A DNA stretch of 64,000 nt from Betaproteobacteria bacterium (GCA_016704895.1 JADIZG010000001.1:1-64000); one strand, 5' to 3'; positions 1 through 9,599 are shown, numbered from the stretch's first letter. Numbers and translations: made by a program. Notes: generated by a model from the letters alone, not told the origin.

Positions 1-1179
1 CAGCGAGAACTGCGCGAGCGGCGCGATGCCCGACGCCTCGGCGCGGCGGCACCAGTCCTGCAGGCGAGCGAGCAGCTGCTCGGACGACTCGGTCGAGCGC
101 GACCACAGCGCCGAGAGCTCGGCGCGCATCGCGACGACCTTCGCGATCGTCTTGCTGTGCGCGGCCAGGTCGGCGAGCCGCTCGCGCTCGACCGTCGGCA
201 GCGCGTCGGGGTCGGCGAGCCAGCGCTTCAGTCGACCTTCACTCGGCAGCTCGACACCGCGAACCCGCTTGCGCAGCGACTCGAGCTCGGCGCCGCACGC
301 CGCCTTGAGCGAGCGGGCATAGCTCGTGGCCACGTGGTAGCGGTGCGTGATGATCGCCTGCAGCGTCGCGTGGTCGGCGACGGGATTCGACGGCCGGAGC
401 CTGAGCTTCGGAGCGACACGGCGCACGTGCGCGAGGCCCAGCGCCGACAGCGTCCGGATGTAGGCCCAGCCCAGGTCGAACTCGTACCACCGCGCCGAAA
501 ACTTGGCCGACGTGCCGTAGGCGTGGTGGTTGTTGTGCAGCTCCTCGCCGCCGATCAGGATACCGATCGGCACGATGTTGGTCGACGTGTCGTTCGACGC
601 GTAGTTGCGGTAGCCCCAGTAGTGGCCGACGCCGTTGACGATGCCGGCGGCCCAGAACGGGATCCACATCATCTGCACCGCCCAGATCGCCGCGCCGACG
701 ACGCCGAACAGCACGAGGTCGATCGCCAGCATCAGGCCCACGCCCTGCCACGAGTACGGGACGTAGACGTTGCGTTCGATCCAGTCGTCGGGCGTGCCGT
801 GGCCGTAGTGCTCCATCGTCGCGGCGTTGCGGGCCTCGGAGCGGTACAGCTCGGCGCCGCTCCAGACGACGGTGTTGATCCCGCGCGTCATCGGGCTGTG
901 CGGATCTTCCTCGGTCTCGACCTTCGCGTGGTGCTTGCGGTGGATCGCCGTCCACTCCTTGGTGACCATGCCGGTCGTGAGCCACAGCCAGAAGCGGAAG
1001 AAATGCGAAACCGCCGGGTGCAGGTCGAGCGCACGGTGCGCCTGGCAGCGGTGCAGGTAGATCGTCACCGCCGCGATCGTCACGTGCGTCATCGCGAGGG
1101 TGACCACCACGTAGCCCCACCACGGGAGCGGGACGAGGCCGTCGGCGAGGAGATCCAGCAGGGCGTAGGGGTCGGTCAT
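1..1179 (-). CDS. Fatty-acid desaturase, membrane di-iron family (3' end off the window)
   Basis: Integral-membrane acyl desaturase that would introduce a cis double bond into fatty-acyl chains. Translating the minus strand from ATG at 1179 gives 393 open codons to the window edge, so the C-terminus is missing. The three histidine boxes of the family are visible: HRCQAH at residues 43-48, HRKHH at 80-84 and HNNHH at 215-219, with hydrophobic segments near 20-42, 60-72 and 150-180. The layout resembles the stearoyl-CoA/DesC-type desaturases. It lies 52 bases downstream of mscS on the same strand and may be co-transcribed with it. Regiospecificity cannot be read from the sequence. Confidence 0.9.
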   Translation of the reverse strand, partial: MTDPYALLDLLADGLVPLPWWGYVVVTLAMTHVTIAAVTIYLHRCQAHRALDLHPAVSHFFRFWLWLTTGMVTKEWTAIHRKHHAKVETEEDPHSPMTRGINTVVWSGAELYRSEARNAATMEHYGHGTPDDWIERNVYVPYSWQGVGLMLAIDLVLFGVVGAAIWAVQMMWIPFWAAGIVNGVGHYWGYRNYASNDTSTNIVPIGILIGGEELHNNHHAYGTSAKFSARWYEFDLGWAYIRTLSALGLAHVRRVAPKLRLRPSNPVADHATLQAIITHRYHVATSYARSLKAACGAELESLRKRVRGVELPSEGRLKRWLADPDALPTVERERLADLAAHSKTIAKVVAMRAELSALWSRSTESSEQLLARLQDWCRRAEASGIAPLAQFSL

Positions 1180-1231
1180 TCGATGCGCCGCCGGCGCGAT
1201 GGCCGGGACGTCGGTTCGTGGGCAGCGCGCA

Positions 1232-2602
1232 TTATACCCGCGCCTGCGGGCGCCACCGCGCGACGGCGGCCGCGGGAACCGCGGCCGGCGCGCCCCAAGT
1301 GGCGCGTTTCGACGGGGCTATTCTGCCGCGGCCCGGGTGCGCCGGCGCCGACCAGGCGGACCTCGCGCCCCGGACGGCGACCTCGATCCCGGCCTCGGCG
1401 AACGACGCCAGGATGCGCCGGTGGATCGAGCTGCGCAGACCGAGCTGTCCTTCCTCCGGGTCGGCGATCCAGACGCCGAGCTCGAGGTCGATGCCGGAGT
1501 CGCCCAGCGCCGCGACGAACGCCTGCGGAGCGAGCGTTGCATCGCGGAGCACGCGTGGCTCGGCGCGGGCGGCGTCCTCGAGGAGCGCGAGCGCGCGCTC
1601 GACGTCGGACTGGTAGGTGATCCGCACGGGAATCGCGACGCGGATGCGCCGCGCGCTGCTCGAATGCTTGAGGACCGTCGTGGTGACCAGCGTCTCGTTG
1701 GGAACGATGGCCTCGACGCCGTCGAGGCCGCGCACGACCACGTAGCGCGAGGTCACGGCCGTCACGATGCCGTTGCGGTTGTCGACCGTCACGAGGTCGC
1801 CCAGCTGGACCGACTTGTCGAGCAGGATCGTGAAGCCGGCGATGTAGTTCGCCGCGAGCTTCTGGAGGCCCAGGCCGATGCCTACGCCGAGCGCGCCGCC
1901 GAACACGGACAGCAGCGTCAGGTCGATGCCGAGCGCGGGCAGCGAGACCAGCACGCCGACGACGACGAGCAACGCCTTCAGCAGCTTCGCGAGCACGACG
2001 CGGACGTTGATGTCGAGCCCTGTCGCCATCAGGCGCTTCTCGAGGAATCCCGAGAGCCAGAGCGTCGCCGCGATCGTCACGACGACGACGGCGATCCCCT
2101 GGCCGATCGTCGCGAGCGACACGCTCTGCCGGCCGAGCGGCACCGAGATCGAGTCGAGGTAGGCGACGATCTCGGCGCTGATGCCGAGGTAGTGGAGCAC
2201 GAGCGCCGCCCAGATCGCGAACGACACCGCGCGGGCCGAGCCCGCGAGCCACGACGCGTTCGGGAACAGGGTGCGCAGCGTGTAGACGGTGATCCGGATC
2301 ACCGCGAGCGCGACGGCGAGCGGGATCGCCAGGTCGAGCAGCGTCGTGGTTCCGCTGCGCGTGAACGCGGAGCGCGCGATCAGCAGCAGCACGAGCGCGG
2401 CGAGCGGGAAGATCCCGATGGCGACCCGGCGGGCGAGGTGCGCGGCGTCGTCGCGGAAGTGCCGGCTCAGGCGCCGGTCGAGCAGCCAGGCGATCCCGAA
2501 GCACGCGAACACGAGCCCGAGCTCGACCATGCCGCGCGTGCCGGAGAGGTAGGCCTCGACGTGCGCGAAATCCCTGGCGGCGGGGAACATGGCGTCCGTC
2601 AT
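1232..2602 (-). CDS. MscS-family mechanosensitive ion channel
   Basis: Small-conductance mechanosensitive channel or related MscS-domain protein of the inner membrane. The 456-residue frame has about seven hydrophobic segments. The pore-lining helix is Gly/Ala-rich (GGALGVGIGLGLQ, about 260-275) and is followed by the beta-domain (ILLDKSVQLGDLV) and a C-terminal alpha/beta domain. The ATG overlaps the rsmB-like stop by four bases (ATGA), so translation is probably coupled. The last ~45 residues look wrong: at the C run near 1368-1371 the next frame reads REVRLVGAG, the usual end of such channels. A one-base error is likely and the true stop is uncertain (one candidate is at 1318). Confidence 0.85.
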   Translation of the reverse strand: MTDAMFPAARDFAHVEAYLSGTRGMVELGLVFACFGIAWLLDRRLSRHFRDDAAHLARRVAIGIFPLAALVLLLIARSAFTRSGTTTLLDLAIPLAVALAVIRITVYTLRTLFPNASWLAGSARAVSFAIWAALVLHYLGISAEIVAYLDSISVPLGRQSVSLATIGQGIAVVVVTIAATLWLSGFLEKRLMATGLDINVRVVLAKLLKALLVVVGVLVSLPALGIDLTLLSVFGGALGVGIGLGLQKLAANYIAGFTILLDKSVQLGDLVTVDNRNGIVTAVTSRYVVVRGLDGVEAIVPNETLVTTTVLKHSSSARRIRVAIPVRITYQSDVERALALLEDAARAEPRVLRDATLAPQAFVAALGDSGIDLELGVWIADPEEGQLGLRSSIHRRILASFAEAGIEVAVRGARSAWSAPAHPGRGRIAPSKRATWGAPAAVPAAAVARWRPQARV

Positions 2603-3849
2603 TTGACGCGCTCCAGGATTGCCGCGTAGAACGCGTCGCAGCCGTGCGTCGCGGTCGACAGGACGAGCGTCGGGCCCGTGGCGAGCGGGATGCCCGCCCG
2701 CGCGAGCTCGGCCGTCGCGTCGCCGAGCCCGAAGCCCGGGTGCGCGGCGAGGAATGCCTCGACGATGCGCTCGTTCTCCTCGGGCAGCACGCTGCAGGTC
2801 GCGTAGACGACGCGGCCTCCCGGCTTCACGAGCGTGGCGGCGGACGCGAGGATCGCCGCCTGCTTCGCCGCGAGCTCGGCGACGTCGACCGGCTGGTTGC
2901 GCCACTTGAGGTCCGGATTGCGGCGCAGCGTGCCGGTGCCGGTGCAGGGCGCGTCGACCAGCACCCGGTCGACCTTGCCGGCCAGGCGCTTGATCTTCGC
3001 GTCGCGCTCGTGCGCGATCAGCTGCGGGTGCACGTTCGACAGCCCGGAGCGCGCGAGGCGGGGCTTCAGGTTCTGGAGGCGCTTGTCGACCGTGTCGAAC
3101 GCGTAGAGGCGGCCCTGCGAGCGCATGAGCACGCCGAGCGCGAGCGTCTTGCCGCCCGCGCCCGCGCAGAAGTCGACGACCATCTCGCCGCGACGCGGCG
3201 CGACGAGGAACGCGACGAGCTGGCTGCCCTCGTCCTGCACCTCGATGCTCCCGTCGACGAACCACGGGTGCTGCGCGAGCGACGGGCGTCCGTTCACGCG
3301 CAGGCCCCAGGGCGAATACGGCGTCGGCTCGACCGCGTATCCGTCGCCGCGAAGCTGGGCGAGCGCGTCGACGCGCGTCGCCTTGAGCGCATTGACGCGA
3401 AGGTCGAGCGGGGCGGGTTCCCGCGCGCTCCGGGCGAACGCCTCGCGGCCGGCGGCGCCCATCGTCTCGCCCAGGCGATCCCACAGCCAGTCGGGAAGCT
3501 CGGCGGCGACGGCTTCCGGCAGCGGCGTCGCGATGCGGCTCTTGAACGCGGCGAGCCATTCGCGCTCGTCGACGCTGAGCGCCGCGTCGATCTCGCGCAC
3601 CGACTTGCCCATTTCGCGCACGAGCGTCGCGAGCGCGAGGCGGCGCGGGTCCTGCGTCGCCGCGAGCGTCTCGATCGAGCGCTTGTGGCGCAGGAACGCG
3701 AACACGCCTTCGGCGACGAACGCGCGGTCCTGCCGCCCCATCTGCTTGCGCGCGCGGAAGAACTGGTGCAGCCGCACGTCCGCGGGCGCGTCGAGCGGCG
3801 CGACCGTGCGGATCGCGTCGGCCAGCGCGGCGACGCGCCCGGGCGGCAT
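2599..3849 (-). CDS. RsmB/NOP-family RNA (cytosine-C5)-methyltransferase
   Basis: SAM-dependent m5C methyltransferase, probably acting on 16S rRNA. It has an NusB-like N-terminal part, then a Rossmann methyltransferase domain with the SAM loop DFCAGAGGKTL. The two catalytic cysteine motifs are present: DAPCTGTGTLRRNPDLKWR and YATCSVLPEEN. The chosen ATG at 3849 gives 416 residues; a TTG at 3879 would add ten residues and overlap the upstream DUF3108 gene by eight bases. The stop overlaps mscS. This order (purM, purN, DUF3108, methyltransferase) is familiar from Burkholderiales. The RsmB versus RsmF assignment is not resolved. Confidence 0.88.
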   Translation of the reverse strand: MPPGRVAALADAIRTVAPLDAPADVRLHQFFRARKQMGRQDRAFVAEGVFAFLRHKRSIETLAATQDPRRLALATLVREMGKSVREIDAALSVDEREWLAAFKSRIATPLPEAVAAELPDWLWDRLGETMGAAGREAFARSAREPAPLDLRVNALKATRVDALAQLRGDGYAVEPTPYSPWGLRVNGRPSLAQHPWFVDGSIEVQDEGSQLVAFLVAPRRGEMVVDFCAGAGGKTLALGVLMRSQGRLYAFDTVDKRLQNLKPRLARSGLSNVHPQLIAHERDAKIKRLAGKVDRVLVDAPCTGTGTLRRNPDLKWRNQPVDVAELAAKQAAILASAATLVKPGGRVVYATCSVLPEENERIVEAFLAAHPGFGLGDATAELARAGIPLATGPTLVLSTATHGCDAFYAAILERVK

Positions 3850-3871
3850 GCCCGCGCCCGCGCGGCCCGGG

Positions 3872-4951
3872 CTACTCAACGCGGACCTCGTCGTCGACGC
3901 GGATCGAGGCGAGCACGACCTCGAGCGTGCCGCGCAGCGTGTTGGAGACGCGCATCCGGATCGGCAGGTAGCGCAAGCCCGGCGCGAGCCAGACGATCGA
4001 CTCGGTGCGCCCGTCCTCGCTCGTGCGGTGCCAGCGCTCGGCCTCGACCTCGCCGTAGGGCCAGATCACGGTCTCCGTGCCTTCGCGCTTCACGGTCAGG
4101 CGCATGACGCGGCGCGTGGTCGCGAGGTGGAACACCTGCTCGTCCGACGACGGCGGCGAGAAGTAGAACTGCCACATCAGCGACAGCGGATCGAAGGTCG
4201 GCAGCTCGAGCGCGGCGGTCTTGTCCCCGGACAGCGTCGCGATGCCCGACTCCCAGTCGAACGTCGCGGTCTCGTGCTTGTCGCGGCTGCCGCGCTCGAC
4301 GGTGAGCTCCCAGGGCTGCAGGCCGGCCGGCGTGATGAGTCCGCGGCTCTCGACCCGGCCCTCGCCGCGCAGGATCAGCGCGGCGAGGCCCCGTGCCTCG
4401 CCGACCGTCGAGATCCGGTAGCGGTTCGCGGCGTGCTCGAAACGGTAGGTCGCGTTGCCGATGTGCAACGGCCCGTAAAAGACGCGGTAGGAGAGGTCGA
4501 CGCGCGCGGGCAGCGTCCGCATCGACGGCGGCGGCGGCAGGTCGGTGGCGCGCGCCGTCTCCTCGACGAGCGCGGGCGGCGCCTCGGCGCCGCTCGCCGC
4601 GGCTTCCGCCGTCCCCTCGGTGGCGCCCGGGTCGGGCTGCGGCTCGGGCACGGTCGCAGGTGCCGGCTGCGGCGCGGGAACGAGGGGCGAGACGCGTTTC
4701 GGCTTGGGCTTGGCTTGGGCGGCCGGCGGGGCCGGCGCCGGGAGCGGCGGCGGCGGAAGCTCGGTGATCGTCGCCGTGAGGACCGTCGATTCCGGCACGT
4801 CCGCCGGCTCGACCGGCCAGAGCGAGATCGCGAGGTGCAGCAGCACCGATGCGACCACCGCGACCGCGAGCACGCGGGTCCCGGCGCGCACGTACGCGCT
4901 GCGGACGCGCATCGTCGTCGCGGGCGGCGGCAGGGAGATCGGGATGGCCAT
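3872..4951 (-). CDS. DUF3108-domain envelope protein
   Basis: 359-residue protein with one N-terminal membrane anchor (about residues 22-45, Val/Leu/Ala-rich). A long Pro/Ala/Lys-rich linker resembling TonB or TolA (about 60-130) follows, then a globular C-terminal domain matching the DUF3108 type (YRVFYGPLHIGNATYRF at its start). It is probably inner-membrane anchored with the domain in the periplasm. It sits between purN and the rsmB-like gene in the same orientation. The molecular function is unknown; family assignment is from recalled sequence character. Confidence 0.78.
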   Translation of the reverse strand: MAIPISLPPPATTMRVRSAYVRAGTRVLAVAVVASVLLHLAISLWPVEPADVPESTVLTATITELPPPPLPAPAPPAAQAKPKPKRVSPLVPAPQPAPATVPEPQPDPGATEGTAEAAASGAEAPPALVEETARATDLPPPPSMRTLPARVDLSYRVFYGPLHIGNATYRFEHAANRYRISTVGEARGLAALILRGEGRVESRGLITPAGLQPWELTVERGSRDKHETATFDWESGIATLSGDKTAALELPTFDPLSLMWQFYFSPPSSDEQVFHLATTRRVMRLTVKREGTETVIWPYGEVEAERWHRTSEDGRTESIVWLAPGLRYLPIRMRVSNTLRGTLEVVLASIRVDDEVRVE

Positions 4952-4990
4952 CGTCGTTGGACGTCGCGCGGGCCGGCGCGGTTCCGGGCA

Positions 4991-5641
4991 TCAGCTTACC
5001 GTGCCCGGCGAAGGGGTCGCGTCCGCGCGATCGTCGAGAATGCGCACACGCGTCCCGTCGACGACGAGCCTGCCGGCGCAGAACCAGCCGACGGCGGCGG
5101 GCAGGAGCTTGTGCTCGAGCTCCAGCACGCGCTCCGCGAGCGACGCCTCGTCGTCGTCGCTGCGCACGGGCAGCGCCGACTGCGCGATGATCGGCCCGAC
5201 GTCGACCTCGGGCGTGACGAAGTGCACGGTGCAGCCGTGCATCGCCGCGCCGTCGGCGATCGCGCGCCGGTGCGTGTGCAGGCCCGGGTAGGCGGGGAGG
5301 AGCGACGGATGGATGTTGACGAGGCGTCCCGCGTAATGCTCGACCGCGTCGCGCCCGAGCACGCGCATGAAACCCGCGAGGACGACGAGGTCGGGCTCCG
5401 AGCGGTCGATCGCGGCGACGATGGCCGCGTCGAAGGCTTCGCGTGTCGGGTAGGACCGATGGTCGACCACCTCGGTCGACACGCCGAACGCGCGCGCGAT
5501 GTCGAGCGCGCCGGCGTCGGGCTTGTTCGAGATGACGTGCGTCACGCTGCCGCGGAACGCGCCCGCGCGCTCGGCGGCGAGCAGCGCCTCGAGGTTCGAT
5601 CCGCGCCCCGAGACCAGGACGGTGATGCGCGCGAGGGCCAC
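4991..5641 (-). CDS. purN: Phosphoribosylglycinamide formyltransferase (GART)
   Basis: Third step of de novo purine synthesis: transfers a formyl group from 10-formyl-THF to GAR. Family signatures visible are VLVSGRGSNLEALL at the N-terminus, INPSLL-type NIHPSLLPAYPGLHTHRRA with the catalytic Asn and His, and the late VDVGPIIAQ motif holding the catalytic Asp. The GTG at 5641 gives 216 residues, the usual size, and starts right before the core. Another GTG at 5683 overlaps the purM stop (GTGTGA) and would add 14 poorly conserved residues. It follows purM directly, so a purMN operon is expected. Confidence 0.93.
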   Translation of the reverse strand: MALARITVLVSGRGSNLEALLAAERAGAFRGSVTHVISNKPDAGALDIARAFGVSTEVVDHRSYPTREAFDAAIVAAIDRSEPDLVVLAGFMRVLGRDAVEHYAGRLVNIHPSLLPAYPGLHTHRRAIADGAAMHGCTVHFVTPEVDVGPIIAQSALPVRSDDDEASLAERVLELEHKLLPAAVGWFCAGRLVVDGTRVRILDDRADATPSPGTVS

Positions 5642-5679
5642 GTTAGGGAATCCGATGGCGTCGCGCCGCGGGGCGCGCG

Positions 5680-6732
5680 TCACACGACGACGGCCGCGGG
5701 CGCGGCGTCGTCGCGCGGCACGATCGTGCCGATGCGGAACACGCGCTCTCCCGCGGCGGCGAGGAGCCTCGTCGCGCGCGCCTCGTGCTCGGGCGCGACG
5801 ACGACCGCCATGCCGATGCCGCAGTTGAACACGCGCAACATCTCCGCTTCGCCGACTCGGCCCTGGTCGGCGAGCCAGTCGAACACCGGCGGCCGGGTCC
5901 AGCTGCCGCGCTCCAGGCGCGCCTGCACGCCGGGCGGGAGCATGCGCGGGACGTTCTCGGTCAGCCCGCCGCCCGTGATGTGCGCCATGCCCTTGACCGG
6001 CGTGTCGCGCATCAGCGCGAGCAGCGGCTTCACGTAGATGCGCGTCGGCGCCATCAGCGCGTCGGCGAGCGTCGCGGGGCCGAGGGGGGCGCCAAGGTCG
6101 GCGTTCGCGTCGGCGACGATGCGGCGGACGAGCGAGTAGCCGTTCGAGTGCGGGCCGCTCGAGGCGAGCCCCAGCACCGCGTCGCCCGCGACGATGCCGC
6201 GGCCGTCGACGATGCGGTCCTTCTCGACGACGCCGACCGCGAAGCCGGCGAGGTCGTACTCGCCCTCGGCGTACATGCCGGGCATCTCGGCGGTCTCGCC
6301 CCCGATCAGCGCGCAGCCGGCGAGCTCGCAGCCGCGGGCGATCCCCTGCACGACGCGGGCCGCGATGTCCACGTCGAGCTTGCCGCACGCGTAGTAATCG
6401 AGGAAGAACAGCGGCTCCGCACCCTGCACGAGGATGTCGTTGGCGCTCATCGCGACCAGGTCGATGCCGATCGTGTCGTGGCGGCCGAGCGTGAACGCGA
6501 GCTTGAGCTTCGTGCCGACGCCGTCGGTGCCGGCGACCAGCACCGGCTCGCGGAAGCGCTTGCCGATCTCGACGAGCGCGCCGAAGCCGCCGATGCCGGC
6601 CAGCACCTCGGGACGCATCGTGCGCTTCGCGAACGGCTTGATCCGCTCGACCAGCGCGTCGCCCGCGTCGATGTCGACGCCCGCGTCGCGGTAGGAGAGT
6701 CCGGCAGGCGGGGCGGGTTCGGCGGGCGGCAT
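5680..6732 (-). CDS. purM: Phosphoribosylformylglycinamidine cyclo-ligase (AIR synthetase)
   Basis: Converts FGAM to AIR with ATP, the fifth step of purine synthesis. The 350-residue product has the N-terminal YRDAGVDIDAGD, VAGTDGVGTKLKLA, the MSANDI motif, GGETAEMPGMY and HITGGGLTENVPR, all typical of PurM. The ATG at 6732 was chosen because it gives the usual length; an upstream ATG at 6804 only adds a Pro/Arg-rich leader. It is followed by purN with the stop touching the alternative purN start. It is divergent from perM. Confidence 0.94.
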   Translation of the reverse strand: MPPAEPAPPAGLSYRDAGVDIDAGDALVERIKPFAKRTMRPEVLAGIGGFGALVEIGKRFREPVLVAGTDGVGTKLKLAFTLGRHDTIGIDLVAMSANDILVQGAEPLFFLDYYACGKLDVDIAARVVQGIARGCELAGCALIGGETAEMPGMYAEGEYDLAGFAVGVVEKDRIVDGRGIVAGDAVLGLASSGPHSNGYSLVRRIVADANADLGAPLGPATLADALMAPTRIYVKPLLALMRDTPVKGMAHITGGGLTENVPRMLPPGVQARLERGSWTRPPVFDWLADQGRVGEAEMLRVFNCGIGMAVVVAPEHEARATRLLAAAGERVFRIGTIVPRDDAAPAAVVV

Positions 6733-6891
6733 CGGTCGCGGGCAGCGGGGTCGGTGGGGGAAGGGGTCTGTCGGCGCGACCCGGGCGCGCGGCCCCGACG
6801 GCACTGACAGGCGTGGTAGGCGCGGTCCGCTCGAACGCGGTAAAGTGCGTCGCCGCGCCCATCGATGCGAGGCGCGCGAATTCTACCGGAA

Positions 6892-8029
6892 ATGGACCCA
6901 GCCCGTCCCGACGAGCCCTCTGCCGCGGCCCCCGTGCCGGCGCCCGCCGCGCCGCCGCGGCTGGTCACGCCGCGCCAGTACCTCTGGGTCGCCGGCGCGA
7001 TCGCGGTCGTGTCGCTCGCGCTGCACTTCCTCGGGCCCGCGATCACGCCGTTCCTGATCGGCGCGATCTTCGCGTACCTCGGGACGCCGCTCGTGGGCGC
7101 GATGGCGCGGCGTCGCGTGCCGCGCACGCTCGGGACCGTGCTCACGGTGCTGCTGTTCGGGGTCGCCGTGTTCGCGATCCTGCTCGTGCTGGTGCCGCTG
7201 GTCCAGGCGGAGGTCGGGCTCGCCGCCAAGAAGCTGCCGGAATTGTTCGCGCGGTTCATGGCCCACGTGTCGCCCTGGGTCCAGCAGAACCTCGGCCTGA
7301 CGCTCGCGCTCGACATGGCGACGCTGCGCGAGCTCGTCGCCGAGCACGCGGACAGCGCGAAGGACCTGTCGATGCACCTGCTGTCGGGCTTGAGGACCGG
7401 CGGCGCGGTCGTCCTCTCGCTGATCGTCAACGTGGTGCTCATCCCGGTCGTCATGTTCTACGTGCTGCGCGACTGGGAGATGATCTGGGACCGCCTGTTC
7501 GACCTCGTGCCGGGCCGATGGCGACCGAAGACCCGCGAGATCGCCGGCGAGGTCGATGCCGTGCTGGCGGAGTTCCTGCGCGGGCAGGGCATGGTGATGG
7601 TGTCGCTCGCGCTCTACTACGTGATCGGCCTGTCGGTCGCCGGCCTGCAGTTCGCGCTGCCGATCGGCATCCTGACCGGCCTGCTCGTGTTCATCCCCTA
7701 CGTGGGCTTCGGGACCGGCTTCGTCCTCGGGATGCTCGCGGCGCTCCTGCAGTGGGAAGGCATCGGTCCGTTCCTCGCGATCCTCGCCGTCTACGGCGTC
7801 GGGCAGATCCTCGAGAACTACGTGCTGCTCCCCTGGCTGATCGGCGACCGCATCGGGCTCCACCCGCTCGCGGTGATCTTCGCGCTGCTCGCATTCGGCA
7901 CGCTGTTCGGGCTCGCCGGGGTGCTGCTGGCGCTGCCGGCATCGGCTGCACTCCTCGTCGGGCTGCGCCACCTGCGCAAGCGCGTACCGCGAGAGCGCGC
8001 TCTACGCCGAAGACGACGACGAAGCCTGA
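6892..8029 (+). CDS. AI-2E family transporter / PerM-like permease (one-base frame change near the 3' end)
   Basis: Inner-membrane protein of the AI-2E exporter/PerM family with about eight hydrophobic segments and a long soluble loop between the third and fourth. Conserved stretches include LLVFIPYVGFG and LENYVLLPWLIGDRIGLHPL. The frame is clean to LRHLRKR. After it, removing one base near 7984 restores the usual C-terminus (YRESALYAEDDDEA) and a TGA at 8027-8029; left uncorrected, the frame runs on into hda. hda starts seven bases later, the usual order in Burkholderiales. I treat the shift as a sequence error. Confidence 0.85.
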
Positions 8030-8036
8030 CGCGGCC

Positions 8037-8730
8037 GTGGAGCAGCTGGTCTTCGAGCTGGTCGAGCCGGAGCCGCCCGCGTTCCGCACGTTCGTCGCGG
8101 GGCGCAACGGCGAGGCGGTCGCGGCGCTCGAGCGGGCGGCGGCGGGCGCGCTCGCGGAGCCCGGTATCGTCCTCTGGGGTCCGCCCGGCGCAGGCAAGTC
8201 GCACCTGCTCTCGGCGACGGTGGCCGGCGCGCGGGCTGCCGGACGGCCCGCCTGGCACTGCGACTCCCTCGCGAGCCTTCCGCGCGAGGAGCCCGAGCCC
8301 GGAACGCTCGTGGCGGTCGACGACGTCGGCAGCGGCCGACGCGGAGGGCCAGGCGAGGCTGTTCACGCTGTACAACGTCCTTCGGGATCGCGGCGGGACG
8401 CTCGTCGCCGCCGCCGAGGCGCCGCCGGCGCGACTTCCGCTTCGCGACGACGTTCGTACGCGGCTGGCGTGGGGCCTCGTCTACGAGGTCGTCCCGCTCG
8501 CCGACGCCGAGAAGCCCGCGGCGCTGGCCGCGTACGCGCGCTCGCGCGGCTTCGCGCTGTCGGATGACGTGATCGTGTACCTGCTCGCGCACGGCCGCCG
8601 CGACATGCGCACGCTGGTGGCGACGCTGGCGGCGCTCGACCGGCGTTCGCTCGCCCAGAAGCGGCCGGTCACGGTGCCGTTGCTGCGCGAATGGCTGCAG
8701 CGTTCGATCGACGACGGCCCGCCGGCCTGA
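8037..8730 (+). CDS. hda: DnaA-homologue regulator of replication initiation, Hda (apparent frameshift)
   Basis: AAA+ partner of the beta clamp that promotes hydrolysis of DnaA-ATP after initiation. From GTG 8037 the protein begins with a clamp-binding-like QLVFEL. Walker A is GPPGAGKSHL (about 48-57) and Walker B is LVAVDDVGS. At 8334 one surplus G (AGC-G-GCC) breaks the frame; beyond it the next frame continues seamlessly (ADAEGQARLFTLYN...) to the stop at 8730. Corrected length is 230 residues, normal for Hda. Such a gene is expected to be functional, so the shift is probably a sequencing error. Confidence 0.86.
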
Positions 8731-9139
8731 TCCTGGCCCCGGGCGTTTGGCCTCGGTTGGCCGATCTCGACATCGCGGGCCCGTTTCCGCGCGTGTCAAC
8801 CCGTTCCGGCGAAGGGGCGTTATTGGCGCGGATCCGGCGATTTCCGGGTTCTTGGCCACATCGGAAAGGAACCTTCACGCATGAACATGCCTTTGGCGGT
8901 GCTGATGGGCCCGGCTTCCGGGGACGGGACGACCTGCGGATCGCGGGCCCGAGCCGCCGGCGGCGGCGACGCCGGTCGGGCGGGATCCCGCGGACCCCGG
9001 CCGGGAAGCCTCGGGCGGGGTTGCGGAAACGGGCAATATGTCGTAGTCTTTCAAGGCTTTGCAACTCCCGGGTCGGAGCGGTCCCTCGGGGCCGGAACCC
9101 AATACCACACCAACCAAGCAGTCACTGAGGGATACTTCC
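8731..9139. other. Intergenic stretch between hda and the small secreted protein
   Basis: About 410 bases without a gene I can support. A short reading frame from ATG 8881, preceded by a purine-rich GGAAAGGAACC, has no recognisable product and low-complexity Gly/Arg content, so I leave it out. A very weak promoter-like pair (TTGCGG, 17 bases, TAGTCT) lies around 9018-9046, upstream of the next gene. No tRNA or other RNA was recognised. Confidence 0.3.
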
Positions 9140-9526
9140 ATGAGCAAGCTTCTCGTTGCGCTGATCGCGGCCTCGTTCGCGACCGTCGCCGGTGCGCAAG
9201 CCGGCGCCACCAAGCAGGAAAAGCAGTCGACCGTCCAGTCGGTCACCAAGCAGGACGCCCAGTCGACCACGGCGCAAGGCGAAGCCGCGGACGTCGCGAA
9301 GGCCAAGGCCCAGAAGGGCACGGCGAAGGCGCTGCCGGACAAGGCCTCCAAGCAGGCGGCCACTGCGTCGACCACCAAGGCGCAGACCGAGGGCGGCGCC
9401 ACCGCGGCGTCGCAGAGCGCGGACGTCGCGAAGGCCAAGTCCGAGAAGGGCACGCCGAAGGTCGCGAAGCCCGACCTGAAGGACCCCGCGGTCCAGAAGG
9501 CGCAGCAGAAGGCCGCGACGCAGTAA
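9140..9526 (+). CDS. Small secreted Ala/Lys/Thr-rich repeat protein, unknown function
   Basis: 128-residue product with a Sec-type signal peptide (MSKLLVALIAASFATVAGAQA, cleavage expected after AQA). The mature chain is low-complexity, made of Ala, Lys, Gln and Thr. It contains an internal repeat of the type (A/S)ADVAKAK(A/S)(Q/E)KGT(A/P)K, seen at about residues 50-64 and 94-108. GAGG lies upstream of the ATG, and a strong intrinsic terminator follows, so it is probably a single-gene unit. Composition is like the TolA helical region or plant-LEA-like proteins, but I cannot name a family. Periplasmic location is inferred. Confidence 0.7.
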   Translation: MSKLLVALIAASFATVAGAQAGATKQEKQSTVQSVTKQDAQSTTAQGEAADVAKAKAQKGTAKALPDKASKQAATASTTKAQTEGGATAASQSADVAKAKSEKGTPKVAKPDLKDPAVQKAQQKAATQ

Positions 9527-9546
9527 CGTCCGCGTCAGCCGGCACG

Positions 9547-9585
9547 AAGGCAGGGGCGCCGTTGGGGCCCCTGCCTTTTTCTTTT
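9547..9585 (+). terminator. Rho-independent terminator
   Basis: An 11-base stem (AAGGCAGGGGC paired with GCCCCTGCCTT, 9547-9557 with 9567-9577) with a nine-base loop runs into TTTTTCTTTT. It ends the transcript of the small secreted protein 20 bases after its stop and just before the Nudix gene. Confidence 0.88.
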
Positions 9586-9599
9586 CACCGGCCGCCCCG

